The notes: generated by a model not told the origin, from the sequence alone. DNA of 64,000 nt from Euonymus europaeus (GCA_963580455.1 OY756969.1:13798760-13862759); one strand, 5' to 3'. Shown: positions 12,171 to 22,761, counted from the first letter of the stretch. Program-made: numbers and translations.

Positions 12171-13371
12171 CTATTTCTACATCATGGTATGCTGACATTG
12201 TCAATTACCTTGTTACAGGTGATCTTCCAGGAAATGTGCCAAGAACTTACAAGGATAAGCTCGCGACGACATCAAAGTATTACATATGGGATGATCCATA
12301 CCTTTTCAAATGGTGTTCTGACCAAATCATCAGACGGTGTGTGCCAGAATCAGAATTTCAATCCATACTCATGTTTTGTCATTCATATGCTTGTGGAGGA
12401 CATTCTGGTCCAAAGAAGACGCTTTGAAAGTATTGCAATGTGGATTTCATTGGCCGAGTTTGTTTAAAGATGCATATACTTTCTGCTCTACTTGTGATAG
12501 GTGTCAGCGGTTAGGTAATCTTTCATCTAGGAATCAGATGCCTTTATCACCTATTCTAATAGTTGAAATTTTTTATGTTTGGGGTATTGATTTCATGGGA
12601 CCTTTTCCTTCATCTAAAGGTTATTTATATATCTTACTTGCTGTGGATTATGTTTCAAAATGGGTGGAAGCATTTCCATCCAAGACTAATGATTCTCGAG
12701 TTGTTCTCAGATTCCTTAAAGAAAATATATTTGCAAGATTTGGAACACCCAGGGCGATCATTAGTGATGGAGGGTCCCATTTCAATAATAAACTTTTTGC
12801 AGCACTATTGCAAAAGTACGGAGTCAAACATAAGGTGTCCACGCCATATCATCCACAGACAAGCGGACAAGCTGAAATCTGTAATAGGGAAATTAAGCAG
12901 ATATTGGAGAAGACTGTGAGCTCCTCACGCAAGGATTGGTCTGATCGTCTCATGGATGCTCTATGGGCTTATCGTACAGCCTACAAAACTCCGATTGGAA
13001 TGTCACCATACAGGTTGGTTTTTGGCAAACCCTGCCACTTACCAGTCGAATTAGAGCACAAAGCATATTGAGCTATCAAACAGTACAATTTTGAGATGAA
13101 GGTTACAGGAGAGCAAAGAAAGTTGCAGTTGAATGAGTTGGAAGAACTTCGAAATGAAGCCTATGAGAGCTCTAAAATATACAAGGAGAAGACCAAGGCC
13201 TATCATGATAAGACCATTTTGAGAAAATATTTTGAACCTGGGGAGAAAGTCTTATTATATAACTCACGCCTCCGACTATTCTCAGGTAAGCTCCGTTCAC
13301 GATGGTATGGTCCATTCCTTATTACTCATGTTTTTTCACATGGTGCAGTGAATCTTCAATCAAACATTTAG
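12171..13371 (+). pseudogene. pol: Athila-1 integrase, broken
   Basis: Integrase inserts the cDNA. The N-terminal zinc region has histidines in [10 protein letters not shown] and cysteines in CSTCDRC, with a frameshift near 12420 between them. The catalytic core shows D in [11 protein letters not shown] in ISDGGSHF and E in AEICNREIK, i.e. a complete DDE set. TGA at 13069-13071 replaces TGG of Athila-2. The C-terminal part (13096-13371) with [18 protein letters not shown] is the usual beta-rich tail and carries no chromodomain, as expected outside the chromoviruses. About 100 bp present in Athila-2 just before the pol end (48290-48410) is missing here. Confidence 0.9.
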
Positions 13372-14154
13372 CGCTATTTCGTGTGGCTGACGACGCTAAA
13401 TTTAGCCCTTATGGGAGGCAACCTATATTTCTTTCTCATTATCTTTGTGTGTTCAATCAAGCATTTAGTTCAGTTGCATATTTTCTTAGCATATTCACTT
13501 TTACTTTCACCTTGAGGTGGTCACTGTACACTTTTGTGTGCGTGGGGCTTGATTGCGCCCATATGTCTACGGTGTGAGTTTTCTCCACCAGCTTAATGTG
13601 GTTTGGATCTTCAAATGTTTACTTATAGGGCAGCTGGGAGGGAGAGCATCTCATGACGGTATTGTCATTAGTATAAGACCTGAAGGTTTACATTTTGATC
13701 CTGTGGACAAAAGTTGTGGTCTCCTGATAGGCCGAAGGAAAACACTCGATGGCGTTAGCACAGAAGTCACTGGAATGAGCCTCCGTTACCTTACTTGTGC
13801 ATGTGCATTGGTTTAAAAAAAACAGTATATCTATTTATATTTATATATTTGGGATTGCTTCCGCAATATATATTTTGATCGGGTAAGATAGTATGATATA
13901 TTATGTTATTTTTGCTTGTTTAGGAAAATTCTGTCTAAGGAGTTTGGTATTTAAGTGGACCACTGTGTCCCTCCAATCTTTCCTGGGAATTTCCCTGGTG
14001 TAATTAGTGATATAATTGTTTATATCTTCTTCACCAATGATAAAAAAAAAACCCTAATTGTCTTCTTTTCGCACACTCTGTTTCTTCCTGATTTTCAACT
14101 CTCCCTTTATTATTCTTGTTTTTTCTGATCATCTTTCTCTTCCTCCTTCACAGT
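13372..14154 (+). other. Athila-1 spacer between pol and the env-like ORF
   Basis: Noncoding. It opens with CTGACGACGCTAAATTTAG followed by ATGGGAGGCAACC (about 13387-13424), a post-pol segment also present in Athila-2 and, reversed, in Athila-4 near 59490-59545. It ends with a pyrimidine-rich tract and CTTCACAG directly before the env-like ATG. The frame 13553-13816 is open in both copies only because they are near-identical DNA; it resembles no protein I know. Confidence 0.75.
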
Positions 14155-15140
14155 ATGTCGCGCAGCCCCCGTGATGCCGTTGCGACGGTAGACTTATTCG
14201 CCAGAGCTACAATCATGCCAGAACGTCGAATCGATTCCAAAATCCTGATCGATTCTGCCAACCGATGGGCCATGAGCTACCTCCGTGACCATTCTCTGCT
14301 GTTCTTGGTCGATCCTGATCCAAAAGACGAATTCCCGGTGTATCCTCACATCGTTCGCTCCTTTTACCATACTCTTCTCAAGATACCCCACTCTTCTGGC
14401 ACTCAACCAGTGTATCAGGTTGACATCCCTGGTCTTCGGCTTCGATTCACGACAGCGGATATTTGCTCATGTTTAGGCTATCCACCTACCGCTGACATCG
14501 CTGTAGGTTTTCAAGCGTCGATCTCTATTTCTCATTAAGAGATGATTGATGATCTGTGTCAAGGGCGACACGATCCGAATAATGCTGCTTCTACACGCCG
14601 CTCTTATTTGCCGTCCACGATGTGGATGCTTGATGATGCCATCCGAAGTAACCTTTGCCCCATTGGACACAGTCAACAACGCCAGGGTAACATACTTTCT
14701 GCCCTGTATTACATGTATCGCGGAGCCTGGTCTGATATTGGCCGGCTTTACCTTGAGAGCATTCTTAAGGCAAAAGACCCTTGTGGAGAAACAAAAAAAC
14801 CAAGGTCGGGAGATTATTTTTCCCGAGACTCATCACGCGGTTGCTTTTTAGTATGGGCATTCTCCCACCTCCCAGTCAGACAACTTCCAATTATCCGATG
14901 ACTATTTTGGAAAACTCTACTTGGCGGCAGAGTACTAGCCACATGTGTTCCAATGCTCACAGACAACGAACACAGCGACGTCCAGTTGCTTTACCACTGG
15001 AAGCGTCTGATTCTTCTGCTGCATCACTACCTTCGACTGACCACATTCATGATATCTTAGCCCGCCTGCATAGGTTGAAGGTTGGACAACAGCGGCTGAA
15101 ACACATGCTAAATGTCCTCATGGACATGGTGCGACGCTAA
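14155..15140 (+). pseudogene. Athila-1 env-like / third ORF, one stop and one frameshift
   Basis: Athila elements carry an extra ORF between pol and the 3' LTR, often called env-like; its function is not established. The start at 14155 (MSRSPRD) is shared with Athila-2 at 49190, where the intact length would be about 327 residues. Visible features are a central region with GLRLRFTTADICSCLGYP and MWMLDDAIRSNLCP, and a C-terminal heptad-like, leucine-rich stretch (HIHDILARLHRL and following) that could be a coiled coil. I see no convincing signal peptide or transmembrane segment. TAA at 14536-14538 replaces CAA. A 1-bp A insertion near 14772 shifts the frame before the C-terminal third. Confidence 0.8.
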
Positions 15141-16162
15141 CCCTCTTCTCCTTCCACCATTGTCCGAGCATCTTCCACCTCAGGTTGTATTGTTCTATCC
15201 TCTGTTTCTTTGCATTGCATTGCTTTTCCATACTTCGTCATTTTCACATTGTGGACAATGTTTCGTTTAGGTTGGGGTGGTGGCATATTCATGCACTTTG
15301 ATGTTTTGGTATTGGTACAATTAGTTTGAGTCAATTTTTCTATCTGGATTAGAAAGCAACTTTTAACACACTTTTGTCCACAAATACTAAGCCTTGTGGT
15401 AAGATGGATGATGATGAATATGACTGAGAATATTTTCTGGTTAAAGCACAAATGAGTGGAGAGAAATGAGTAAACAACTTATGAACTTGCATTGATCTCT
15501 TGAAATGGATAATTGCTGTCAATGAACGCCATTACATGGTTTGTGGAATGATTGGATGAATGCTGAGTATGATATTGATCAATTTTGAGAACGATGTTGT
15601 AATTTTACTGGGCCTTTGTTTGAGATGTTCTATATTATGAATTTGAGATTATGAATTCGAGATAGAGAAAAGAAAGAAAAAGAAAAAAAAAAGAAAAAGA
15701 AAAAAATTGTTATGTGCATTCGTCATTTGTCAGTAGATAAGTTTTCCTATTAGTTTGTCAATTGAACAAATTTTGATCAATAGAATTCCAAAGCAGGTTT
15801 GGGGTAAGACTGGTGGAAGTTCTAGACAGCTAATACACCTATCATTTGATCAATGTTTGTTTATTTGTTTGTCCTTAAATTGACTTTTTTCTGAGTGCAT
15901 ATCTATTTTCCAACTCCATGAGAGAAATTCATAGCACAGAAATCCTTCTCTACCCTGTGAGAATATGGAGTTGAGGCTTTTACTTGGATAATATTTTGAG
16001 GTTATATGCATTATGGATTGTGGTATGAAGGTTTTGGCTTAGCACACACACACAAGTGTTGGAAGTTGTGACTATACTAATCTGGATAGGAATTGTGATC
16101 TCTTACCTTTTGTTCTAGTATTGTTACTTTTAATCATTTCTCATAACATTTTTACGCTTTAA
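15141..16162 (+). other. Athila-1 3' untranslated spacer
   Basis: About 1 kb without a supportable gene. It contains the internal hairpin plus purine tract (15246-15283), a GA-rich simple repeat at about 15662-15708 and a short CA run near 16043-16052. The same segment is present reversed in Athila-3 (62933-63964) and partly in Athila-2 (50174-50682). Confidence 0.75.
15246..15283 (+). other. Internal GGAC-loop hairpin plus G-rich tract
   Basis: ACATT-GTGGAC-AATGT at 15246-15261 is a perfect 5-bp stem with a 6-nt loop, followed after about 9 nt by GGTTGGGGTGGTGG. The arrangement matches the terminal module at 16163-16197 and could mark an internal purine-tract priming site. The role is inferred from position and resemblance only. 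Confidence 0.55.
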
Positions 16163-16197
16163 TTACTAGGGACTAGCAATAAGCTGGTTGGGGGTTG
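16163..16197 (+). promoter_or_regulatory. Athila-1 terminal hairpin and polypurine tract
   Basis: TTACTA-GGGAC-TAGCAA (16163-16179, one A:C mismatch in the stem) precedes GGTTGGGGGTTG (16186-16197), which abuts the 3' LTR. By position this tract is the plus-strand primer (PPT). Athila-3 carries the same arrangement on the minus strand at 62898-62932. Confidence 0.8.
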
Positions 16198-17683
16198 TGA
16201 TAAGTGCCAGAATATACGTTTTTAAAGTGATAAAATACTACCAAAGCAATGTCAAGAAATTGTGCTTAAAAGCTGAATTTTCAAGATTATTGTACTTAAG
16301 ACCTTCTTGGATGTTTTGCAGGTTAAGAGGTAGTAAGAGCTGTCCGAATGAGATTTGATCTTCAGTAAATTTTTAGAGGACACTTCAAGATTTTCGAGAA
16401 GTGCTGGTTCACAAAAATCGGAGTTCGTTTGGGCCTCTAAAGGTTGCCTCGAAGTCAAGTTTGGAAGTTATATCCGAAGAAGAATTTCTGTTTGAAGACC
16501 AGACCTTTAGAAGCACATAACTTCTGATGTCCAAATTGAGTGATTCAAAATCCCATAATTATCTACATATTTGTATCTACAATATTGATGAAGGGTTTTA
16601 GTTCATAATAGGCTTCGTTTAGGCCCCGAATGCAGTTACAAGATTAGTGTGTAAATTGGAAGTTGATGTCATTGATGATACCATTTCCATTCAAAGAGTG
16701 GACAATCCACCACACGAATTTGATGGACAATCCACCACCAAAAGATGGCACTAACTCCTCCAATATGTGCTCATTTTCTCTATAAATAGAGAGGAGAAGG
16801 AGTAGAAGAAGGGAGCTAGGAGGGAGCTTGGAGAAGGAGTGGAAGCAAAAAGAGGAGAAGGAAAAGAAGAAAACAAGGCTTGTGTTTGTAATTATGTTTT
16901 TATGTTTCATGTTTTATTTGGTTATGTATAGCAAAACTCTTGTTAGTTAGGGCTTGTCTTGAAGCCCTAAGCATGCTTTCAATTTTATAAGTTGTGTGGA
17001 TTTCAATTTCTACAAGCATGATGATTTTGATTTTTCCATGTTATGTGAGTTCTAGTATTGTGTTTCTTTGAGTAGCTAACTTTGAAGCATCTATTAGAAT
17101 TAATTGTTGTAGAACATGGTTAATTGCCTTGTTGAATATGTTCTTTCTTGCAACATATAATTCAGTTGAAAATGAATTATGAAAAATCAATTCTTGAATA
17201 CCTAAGTACAAATACCATGTATTAGGATTCTTGTGACATTCATATTCTCTTTGCTCTTATTGGATTCTTGATTGTTGATTGATGCAAACGTCATGCTAGA
17301 TTTCGATTAAGAATACACGTAATGAGGTAGACCTTGTTGTGAATGTTGTCATCATATGCTTGTTAAAATTGTTAGTCTATTATTTCTTATAAATTGTTTG
17401 AATGTTTTGTGGTGGATTGTGAGTCTTAGCTATTGTTTTCATTAATATCAATTCTCATTCTTGTTCTCAACGTCAATTTCTTCGTCTTAATTTTTATCTA
17501 TTACAAGATTTAACCCCCCCCCCCCCCCCCCCTTTTCCCCCTTTTATAATTGTATCAATTATATTCAAGTGTTAGATTATATATCTATTAGCATCACTCT
17601 TTGTGGGATTGACTCTTACTTGTTCACTATATATTAATTGTACATTTGTAAGTATATTTTAAATTGTTACTAACGACATAACA
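16198..17683 (+). repeat. Athila-1 3' LTR
   Basis: 1486 bp from TGATAAGTGCC to CATAACA. TATAAATA is at 16781-16788. Compared with Athila-2 it lacks about 57 bp near 17330. An uninterrupted run of about 19 C lies at 17514-17532, where Athila-2 has about 11. It ends directly at TSD GTATA. Confidence 0.92.
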
Positions 17684-17688
17684 GTATA
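17684..17688. repeat. Target site duplication GTATA, right of Athila-1
   Basis: Exact match to 6800-6804; satellite sequence CGCTTCGTAGATC follows directly. Confidence 0.93.
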
Positions 17689-17853
17689 CGCTTCGTAGAT
17701 CGTTTCGTTGTCAAAAAGACCAACTTTCGTTCTCAAATAGACAAAACTGATGAAAGCTCCTCCATCGAGAGAATTGAGTACTTTTGAAACATAAAAGTTG
17801 GTCAGTGTACACTTTTTATTGTTATTTTTTGCAAATTTTAAGACTATAGTCTT
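17684..17853 (+). repeat. Satellite monomer between two retrotransposons
   Basis: About one monomer (170 bp) in the same polarity as block 1, running from the right border of Athila-1 to the left border of Chromo-1. The last five bases, GTCTT (17849-17853), pair with GGCTT at 24961-24965 as a one-mismatch TSD of Chromo-1. Confidence 0.92.
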
Positions 17854-19918
17854 TGTGAAACCCTGACCCAAAAATTTAAGTTGAGTCAAATTACGGATGA
17901 TCCGTGAAGTACGGAATCAAGGAAAAATAGTTTTGAGCTAGGTTCGGTAAATAGTCCGTAACTTTTTGTATACATGTCCGTTTCGAGCCCATAATATATC
18001 AAATCGAAGCTTCGACCGAGACGGAAAATAAAATTGAGAAAAACTACGTTGCTGGAAAACACAAGCCGTCCGAACACCCTAAACAGCCTTCCAAACGGTT
18101 TGTGCTGTAACGGAGGCAGAGAAATTTTGAGGGAGAAATTTTGGTACTGTGAACAGTATACCGTCCGGACGGTTAAGCCTACAAAGTAGGCAGAGAATGG
18201 AGAAAGAGGTAAGCGTCCGGACGGCCACTTAAGGCATCCGGACGGCTATCGGGAAATCAGTTTTTAAGCTCAGTTTTAGATAATTCCTGCATATTATTTC
18301 TTGGAGAAGCCTACTAGAGAGAGAAAGAGAGAGAGAAGAAGAGAGAGAAGGAGGTTTAGCAAGAGATTGGCTTGGAGATTGTGAATTGGAGACTCTTGAA
18401 GCTTATCAAGGAAGATTCAAGGTGGATTTTGGAGTGTTGGTAAGTTTTCCATAGTTTTTGAAATTCTAGGTTTTTGTTAGATTCGTTTGATTCTTAGGGA
18501 GATGAGCTCTATCTATGATTTAGATATGTTGATTATAGGTTGATTTTGGATGTATATGTAGATTGGTGTGTGATTTGGAGTAGATTTGAGCTTGGGTTGA
18601 GATTGAAGATTTTTAGAGGAATTTCTAGAGAGAGAAAGTAAGTGTCTATAATTTTGTTGATTAAATTGTGATTGATATGATAATGTGGAATTTTTGGATT
18701 AATTATATGAGTTCAATTTGATGTGAATCGATAGGTTGGGAGAACCAAGGGTTAAAACCCTAAATTTGAGAATTTGTGTGTTGGCTCGGAACGAGGTAGG
18801 GGATTTCCAACCTTTCTATTTAACATTCGTTATTGTTGCCTAAATAGCGTTTCTATTCTTCATTGGTCGTCATTGTTTGTGTTTCCACCTTAATTGCTTC
18901 TAAGGGGAAACGAGCTTTGTGTGGATTGTTGCTAGTTGTTGAATGTTGCATGACCCGATTGTGTGTTCTGTCATTTACGGACACATTGTGATTTTCCGTT
19001 CATGCAATATGGTAGTTATGTAAGATATATAGGATATTCATATATACTTATCTATTCGGCATGACATGTCATAATGCATTAGAGATGCATGAGGGACTCG
19101 GGTATCGACTCGGGAACCTTTAGGTTACTTGAAAGCCACATGGGAGGATGGCAAGGTGAAGGTTGTTACCACCAAGTCATCTGAACCCCATGTGGGGTAA
19201 CGCACCAGGGGTAGGGTCGAGAGTGACTTGTCTTGTGGGGTGCGGGCGTGATAGGTTCACGCAACCGGATGATCCTAGGAGTGGTTGGTAATGGTGAGCT
19301 TGCTCCCGTGCAATATTACATTGAGTTGCAATGATATTGTGGTTGTTGTGCTCCGAAAAGGTTTATCCGGATAAATGTTGATGTGAATTTGTTGAGTATA
19401 CGTTCATGTGGTAGGTACATATTGATGCATTACTTCCTTTTGGTTCTGCCTATATCAATGTTTATTTCTTTACCCTACTGAGCTTCTCGCTCACTCCTTT
19501 ACTTTCTTCCTTCCACAGGAGATACCGGTACGGGTACCGGTGGTGCGGATCGGTGAGCGGGACGTGACATGGATGGCCCTGGGTAGGATGGGGTGCTAGA
19601 GATATACTCTATGCATATGGGTGTATGTAGTACATGAATCTGTGTGTAGGTTTATATGTGATGCCATCAGTTTGTGCATGCTGGTAGTTGATGGCCTGAG
19701 GCCTAGGTTCAGGATTGTATGTGGTTGAGGCCCAAGGCCTATGTTTGCTCGCTTGCTAGTGTGATGTTGTTGTTGCTGCATTTCTGATGCATGTGGGCAC
19801 TCTCCGATATATGGGGAGATGCCGTCGGATTTTCGGTTGATCCCGGATGTTCATACTAGTGATCTAGGAAGGGTGCGGAGAGAGCACCCAGTCGCTTCTC
19901 CGTAAACGGGGCGTGACA
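17854..19918 (+). repeat. Chromo-1 5' LTR
   Basis: 2065 bp. It contains palindromic TCCGGA sites (three intact, about 18171-18245), a GA-rich tract about 18312-18352, and ends CGTGACA. Relative to the 3' LTR it lacks roughly 90 bp (counterpart 24585-24675) and about 20 bp near 18170, and two TCCGGA sites are degraded to CGAAC/CCAAAC, consistent with cytosine deamination. Confidence 0.9.
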
Positions 19919-19921
19919 TTT

Positions 19922-19933
19922 TGGTATCAAAGC
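19922..19933 (+). promoter_or_regulatory. Chromo-1 primer binding site
   Basis: TGGTATCAAAGC begins 3 nt after the 5' LTR end. Plant retrotransposons commonly use TGGTATCAGAGC, complementary to the 3' end of initiator methionine tRNA. One substitution (G to A) is present. Confidence 0.85.
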
Positions 19934-20093
19934 GAGGTTTACGGCTCTTTATAGGATCTAGGGTGTTGGGTCCTAGTTGTAGAGTAGTACATTCCAGGCC
20001 ATGTCACTACTGCTGCTGATCCGGTATGTTTTCCTTTCCCCTTAAATCCTCGTTTGAGTAGTGTATTAAATAGTATTATCTGTTGCCATGCAG

Positions 20094-21324
20094 ATGAATA
20101 CCCGTAGGACTGTGCGATCTGATAGTACAGCTGAGGTACCTCGTGGCGGAGGCCAACGAGGGACAGGTAGAGGCCGAGGTAGAGGTCGAGGTAGAGGTCG
20201 TGGTAAAAGTGCGGGGCGGGTGGCTAGACTCCACCGAGTACTGAGGGTTCAGTTCCGAGAGTAGACCCTGATGTGAGAGATGAGGAGATAGTTCAAGAGG
20301 GACTACCGACTGATGATGTAGTACAGCAGGCACCACCTGTGGTGCAGGTTACTCCTGTTACTACAGGGGGGCAACCAGTGACGATGGAGGGTCTTGCTAG
20401 CTTCATGATGAGTATGGTGCAGACACAGGCGCAGACCATAGCACAAGCTGTGGCACAAGCGATGGGTGCAACTGGCACCCATACAGAGGGAGTTGTACCA
20501 GAGGCTACAACTGAGGTAGCCGTAGTACCTAGAGCTGGGAGAGGGATGTATGAGGTGGACCAATTGAGGAGGACTACTCCTCCAACCTTTTCTGGAGATG
20601 GAACGGGTGTGGGGGCGAAGGAGTGGTTCAATTAGCTGAGTATGAGGATGGACACTCTTGAGACACCCGATGAGAGACGGGTGAAGTTTGTGTTCTACTA
20701 CTTGAGTGGTGCGGCGAATGGTGGACGTCCATGGGTCAGAGACGGAATGAGCTGACTTGGACTTTGTTTGAGTAGCTGTTTATACAGAAGTTTGTGCCAA
20801 GTCCTCTGTAAATGGAGAAGGCCAAACAGTTTCTAGATTTGTTGCAGACATCAGAGATGACGGTGTCTCAGTACACCAAGCAGTTTTAGGAGTTATACCG
20901 GTATGGGAAGGAGTTTGCTCCAACTGATGTGAAGAAGGCAGTGAGGTACCGAGATGGGTTGCTTCCCAGTCTTGGTAGGATGGTGATGCCCACTAGGGTG
21001 GTGACATATCAAGACACAGTGAAGATGGCTCTCGATTTTGAGTTGAGTGAGAAAAGTGAAGCTCAGAGGAAGCATCCAGTGAGTGAGGGTAGTAGTGGTG
21101 GTGGTAGTAGCCACAAGAAACCGAGAACAGATTTTCGTCAACCGAGAGGGGACCGAGGTAAGGGTCCAAGGCCACAATGGAGTAAGATAACATGCTTCAA
21201 GTGTGGAAAAGAGGGGCATAAGGCAAGTGAGTGGAAGCTTCCTAGGTTTAAGTGCTTTGGGTGTGGCAAGTTGGGTCACAGAAAGAGTGAGTGTCCGGAG
21301 GGGAACCAGAGAGCACATCAGTAG
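20094..21324 (+). pseudogene. gag: Chromo-1 gag with RG-rich start and two zinc knuckles, broken
   Basis: The probable start is ATG at 20094, since it is the first ATG after the leader and opens directly into an arginine/glycine repeat (GRGRGRG, about 20166-20205). The frame then shifts before 20273, where EEIVQEGLPTDDV resumes. The core LRRTTPPTFSGDG is typical of chromovirus gag and is cut by TAG at 20633-20635; more stops follow around 20756 and 20888. The C-terminal part 20929-21324 is open and carries CFKCGKEGHKASEW, whose last cysteine has become tryptophan, and an intact CFGCGKLGHRKSEC. The RG repeat should not be read as a host RNA-binding gene. Confidence 0.85.
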
Positions 21325-21439
21325 AGCATACCGGGAGTACCGCCTCCGGCTCTTCCTTCCAATGTTCCTTCAGGAGGAAGGGGGCGGGGTGGGACTCGTC
21401 AGCTACAGCAGCAGTAGAATGCACTGACAGAGGGACGTG

Positions 21440-21972
21440 TCTATGCATTGGGTCATTAGAAGGCGCAGGAGCATCCAAATTTCATTGGAGGTACCTTCTT
21501 GATTTCTAATTGTTGGGCAAGAGTCTTGTTTGATTCTGGGGCGACCTCATCTTTCATTACTAGTTCGTTAGCACAAGCACTAGTGGTGGAGATTTTGCCA
21601 ATAAGACGAATGTTCACGGTATCCTCACCATTCGGATATTTCACCACGTTAGAGGGGGTAGTGTTCGGATGTGAGTGTCGATTTGGAGAAATATCTCTGA
21701 AAGCCGACTTGTATGTACTAGATTTCCAAGATTTTGATGTGATTCTTAGAGTTGATTGGTTGATGAAGCACCAAGGGTTGCTTGACTTCTGGGAGAGGAA
21801 GATTACTCTTAGAGTACCCGAGGGAGGAGTAATTCAGTTTAGGGGATCGAAGGGGATTCCATGCCCACATTTCATGGATAATCCTTCGTACCAAGATTGT
21901 AAAGTTGCGAGTTTAGTGACTTCGGTGCCTAAGGGCGATGTAGCTACACCGATACTGATAGTGGAGGAGTTT
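21440..21972 (+). pseudogene. pol: Chromo-1 aspartic protease remnant
   Basis: It processes the polyprotein in intact relatives. The motif VLFDSGATSSFI carries the catalytic D-S-G-A. Downstream LYVLDFQDFDVILRVDWL and the WERKITL stretch are typical of the chromovirus protease and its linker to RT; a usual ILGMDWL appears here as ILRVDWL. Reading is open from 21499. At about 21972 the sequence jumps without a stop into late integrase. Confidence 0.85.
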
Positions 21973-22761
21973 ATCATCCTCAGAGTGATGGACAGAGTGA
22001 GAGAACTATACAAATTTTGGAGGATATGCTGCGGGCATGTGTTGTGGACTGTGGAGGAAGTTGGGATCGATACTTACATCTGGCGGAGTTTGTATATAAC
22101 AACTCTTTTCAGAGTAGTATCGGAATGGCACCTTACGAGGCGCTCTACGGGAGGCCTTGTAGGTCGCCTTTGTATTGGGCAGAGGTTGGTGAGAAAGTTG
22201 TTTCAGGGCCGGAGATGGTCAAAGAAGCACGAGAGAGTTGATGAGATCCGGAAGCGGTTGATCACCGCGCAGAGCCGACAAAAGTCTTATGCTGACCGGA
22301 GGAGGAGACCTTTGGAATTCGCTGTAGGCGATAAGGTTTTCTTGAAGGTTAGTCCGAGACGGGGGATTCAGAGGTATAGCAAACATGGGAAGTTGGCACC
22401 GAGATTTGTGGGGCCATTTGAGATTTTGGAGACAGTTGGACCGGTGGCGTACCGTTTGGCACTTCCACCGAAGCTTGAGAAGGTTCACAATGTATTCCAT
22501 GTATCCATGCTTCGAAAATATGAGCCGGATCCGTCGCATGTGATAGATTGGACTACCTTAGAAGTTGAGGAAGATGAGAGTTACACTCTTCACCTGGTGA
22601 AGATTCTAGACCGACAGAACAAAGTGACGAGATCGAGTGTGATTCCATTAGTAAAAGTGATGTGGATGTATCGTGGAGTTGAAGAAGCAACTTGGGAGTT
22701 GGAATCCAGAATGAAGGAGAAGTATCAAGAGTTGTTTGAGGATTCAGGTATGTGTGTAGTT
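21973..22761 (+). pseudogene. pol: Chromo-1 integrase C-terminus and chromodomain
   Basis: It starts inside the integrase core with HPQSDGQSERT-like coding (about 21974-22010), continues in frame from 22017 (EDMLRACVVD, YGRPCRSPLYW), then shifts frame near 22225 to DEIRKRLITAQSRQKSYAD, VGDKVFLKVSP and VGPFEIL. The catalytic aspartates are missing. The end of the frame (about 22590-22745) has VIPLVKVMWMYRGVEEATWE, a chromodomain, the module chromoviruses use to target heterochromatin. The fused protease-integrase frame 21499-22836 is a deletion product, not a designed fusion. Confidence 0.87.

Larger units (their letters stand above)
6805..17683 (+). mobile_element. Athila-1: Athila-type Ty3/Gypsy retrotransposon, decayed
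   Basis: A 10.9-kb element bounded by LTRs beginning TGATAAGTGCC and ending CATAACA, with a perfect 5-bp TSD. Order: 5' LTR (6805-8007, end missing), gag, protease, reverse transcriptase, RNase H, integrase, env-like ORF, hairpin and polypurine tract, 3' LTR (16198-17683). The gag style, DLGA protease, FMDD RT, integrase with no chromodomain, the GGGAGGCAACC segment after pol and an extra ORF before the 3' LTR fit the Athila lineage. A deletion equal to 622 bp of Athila-2 removed the 5' LTR end, primer binding site and most of the leader. The LTRs differ at roughly a dozen sites in their first ~230 bp (counted by eye). With several stops and frameshifts it cannot be autonomous. Confidence 0.93.

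Noticed and set aside
13553..13816. 87-codon frame, also present at 48591-48917
   Set aside because: It is in the Athila post-pol spacer. Conservation equals that of the surrounding noncoding DNA, and the two frames end at different points.
20094..20275. RG-rich reading frame as a host RNA-binding protein
   Set aside because: It is the start of chromovirus gag, between a PBS and a gag core with zinc knuckles, within LTRs.
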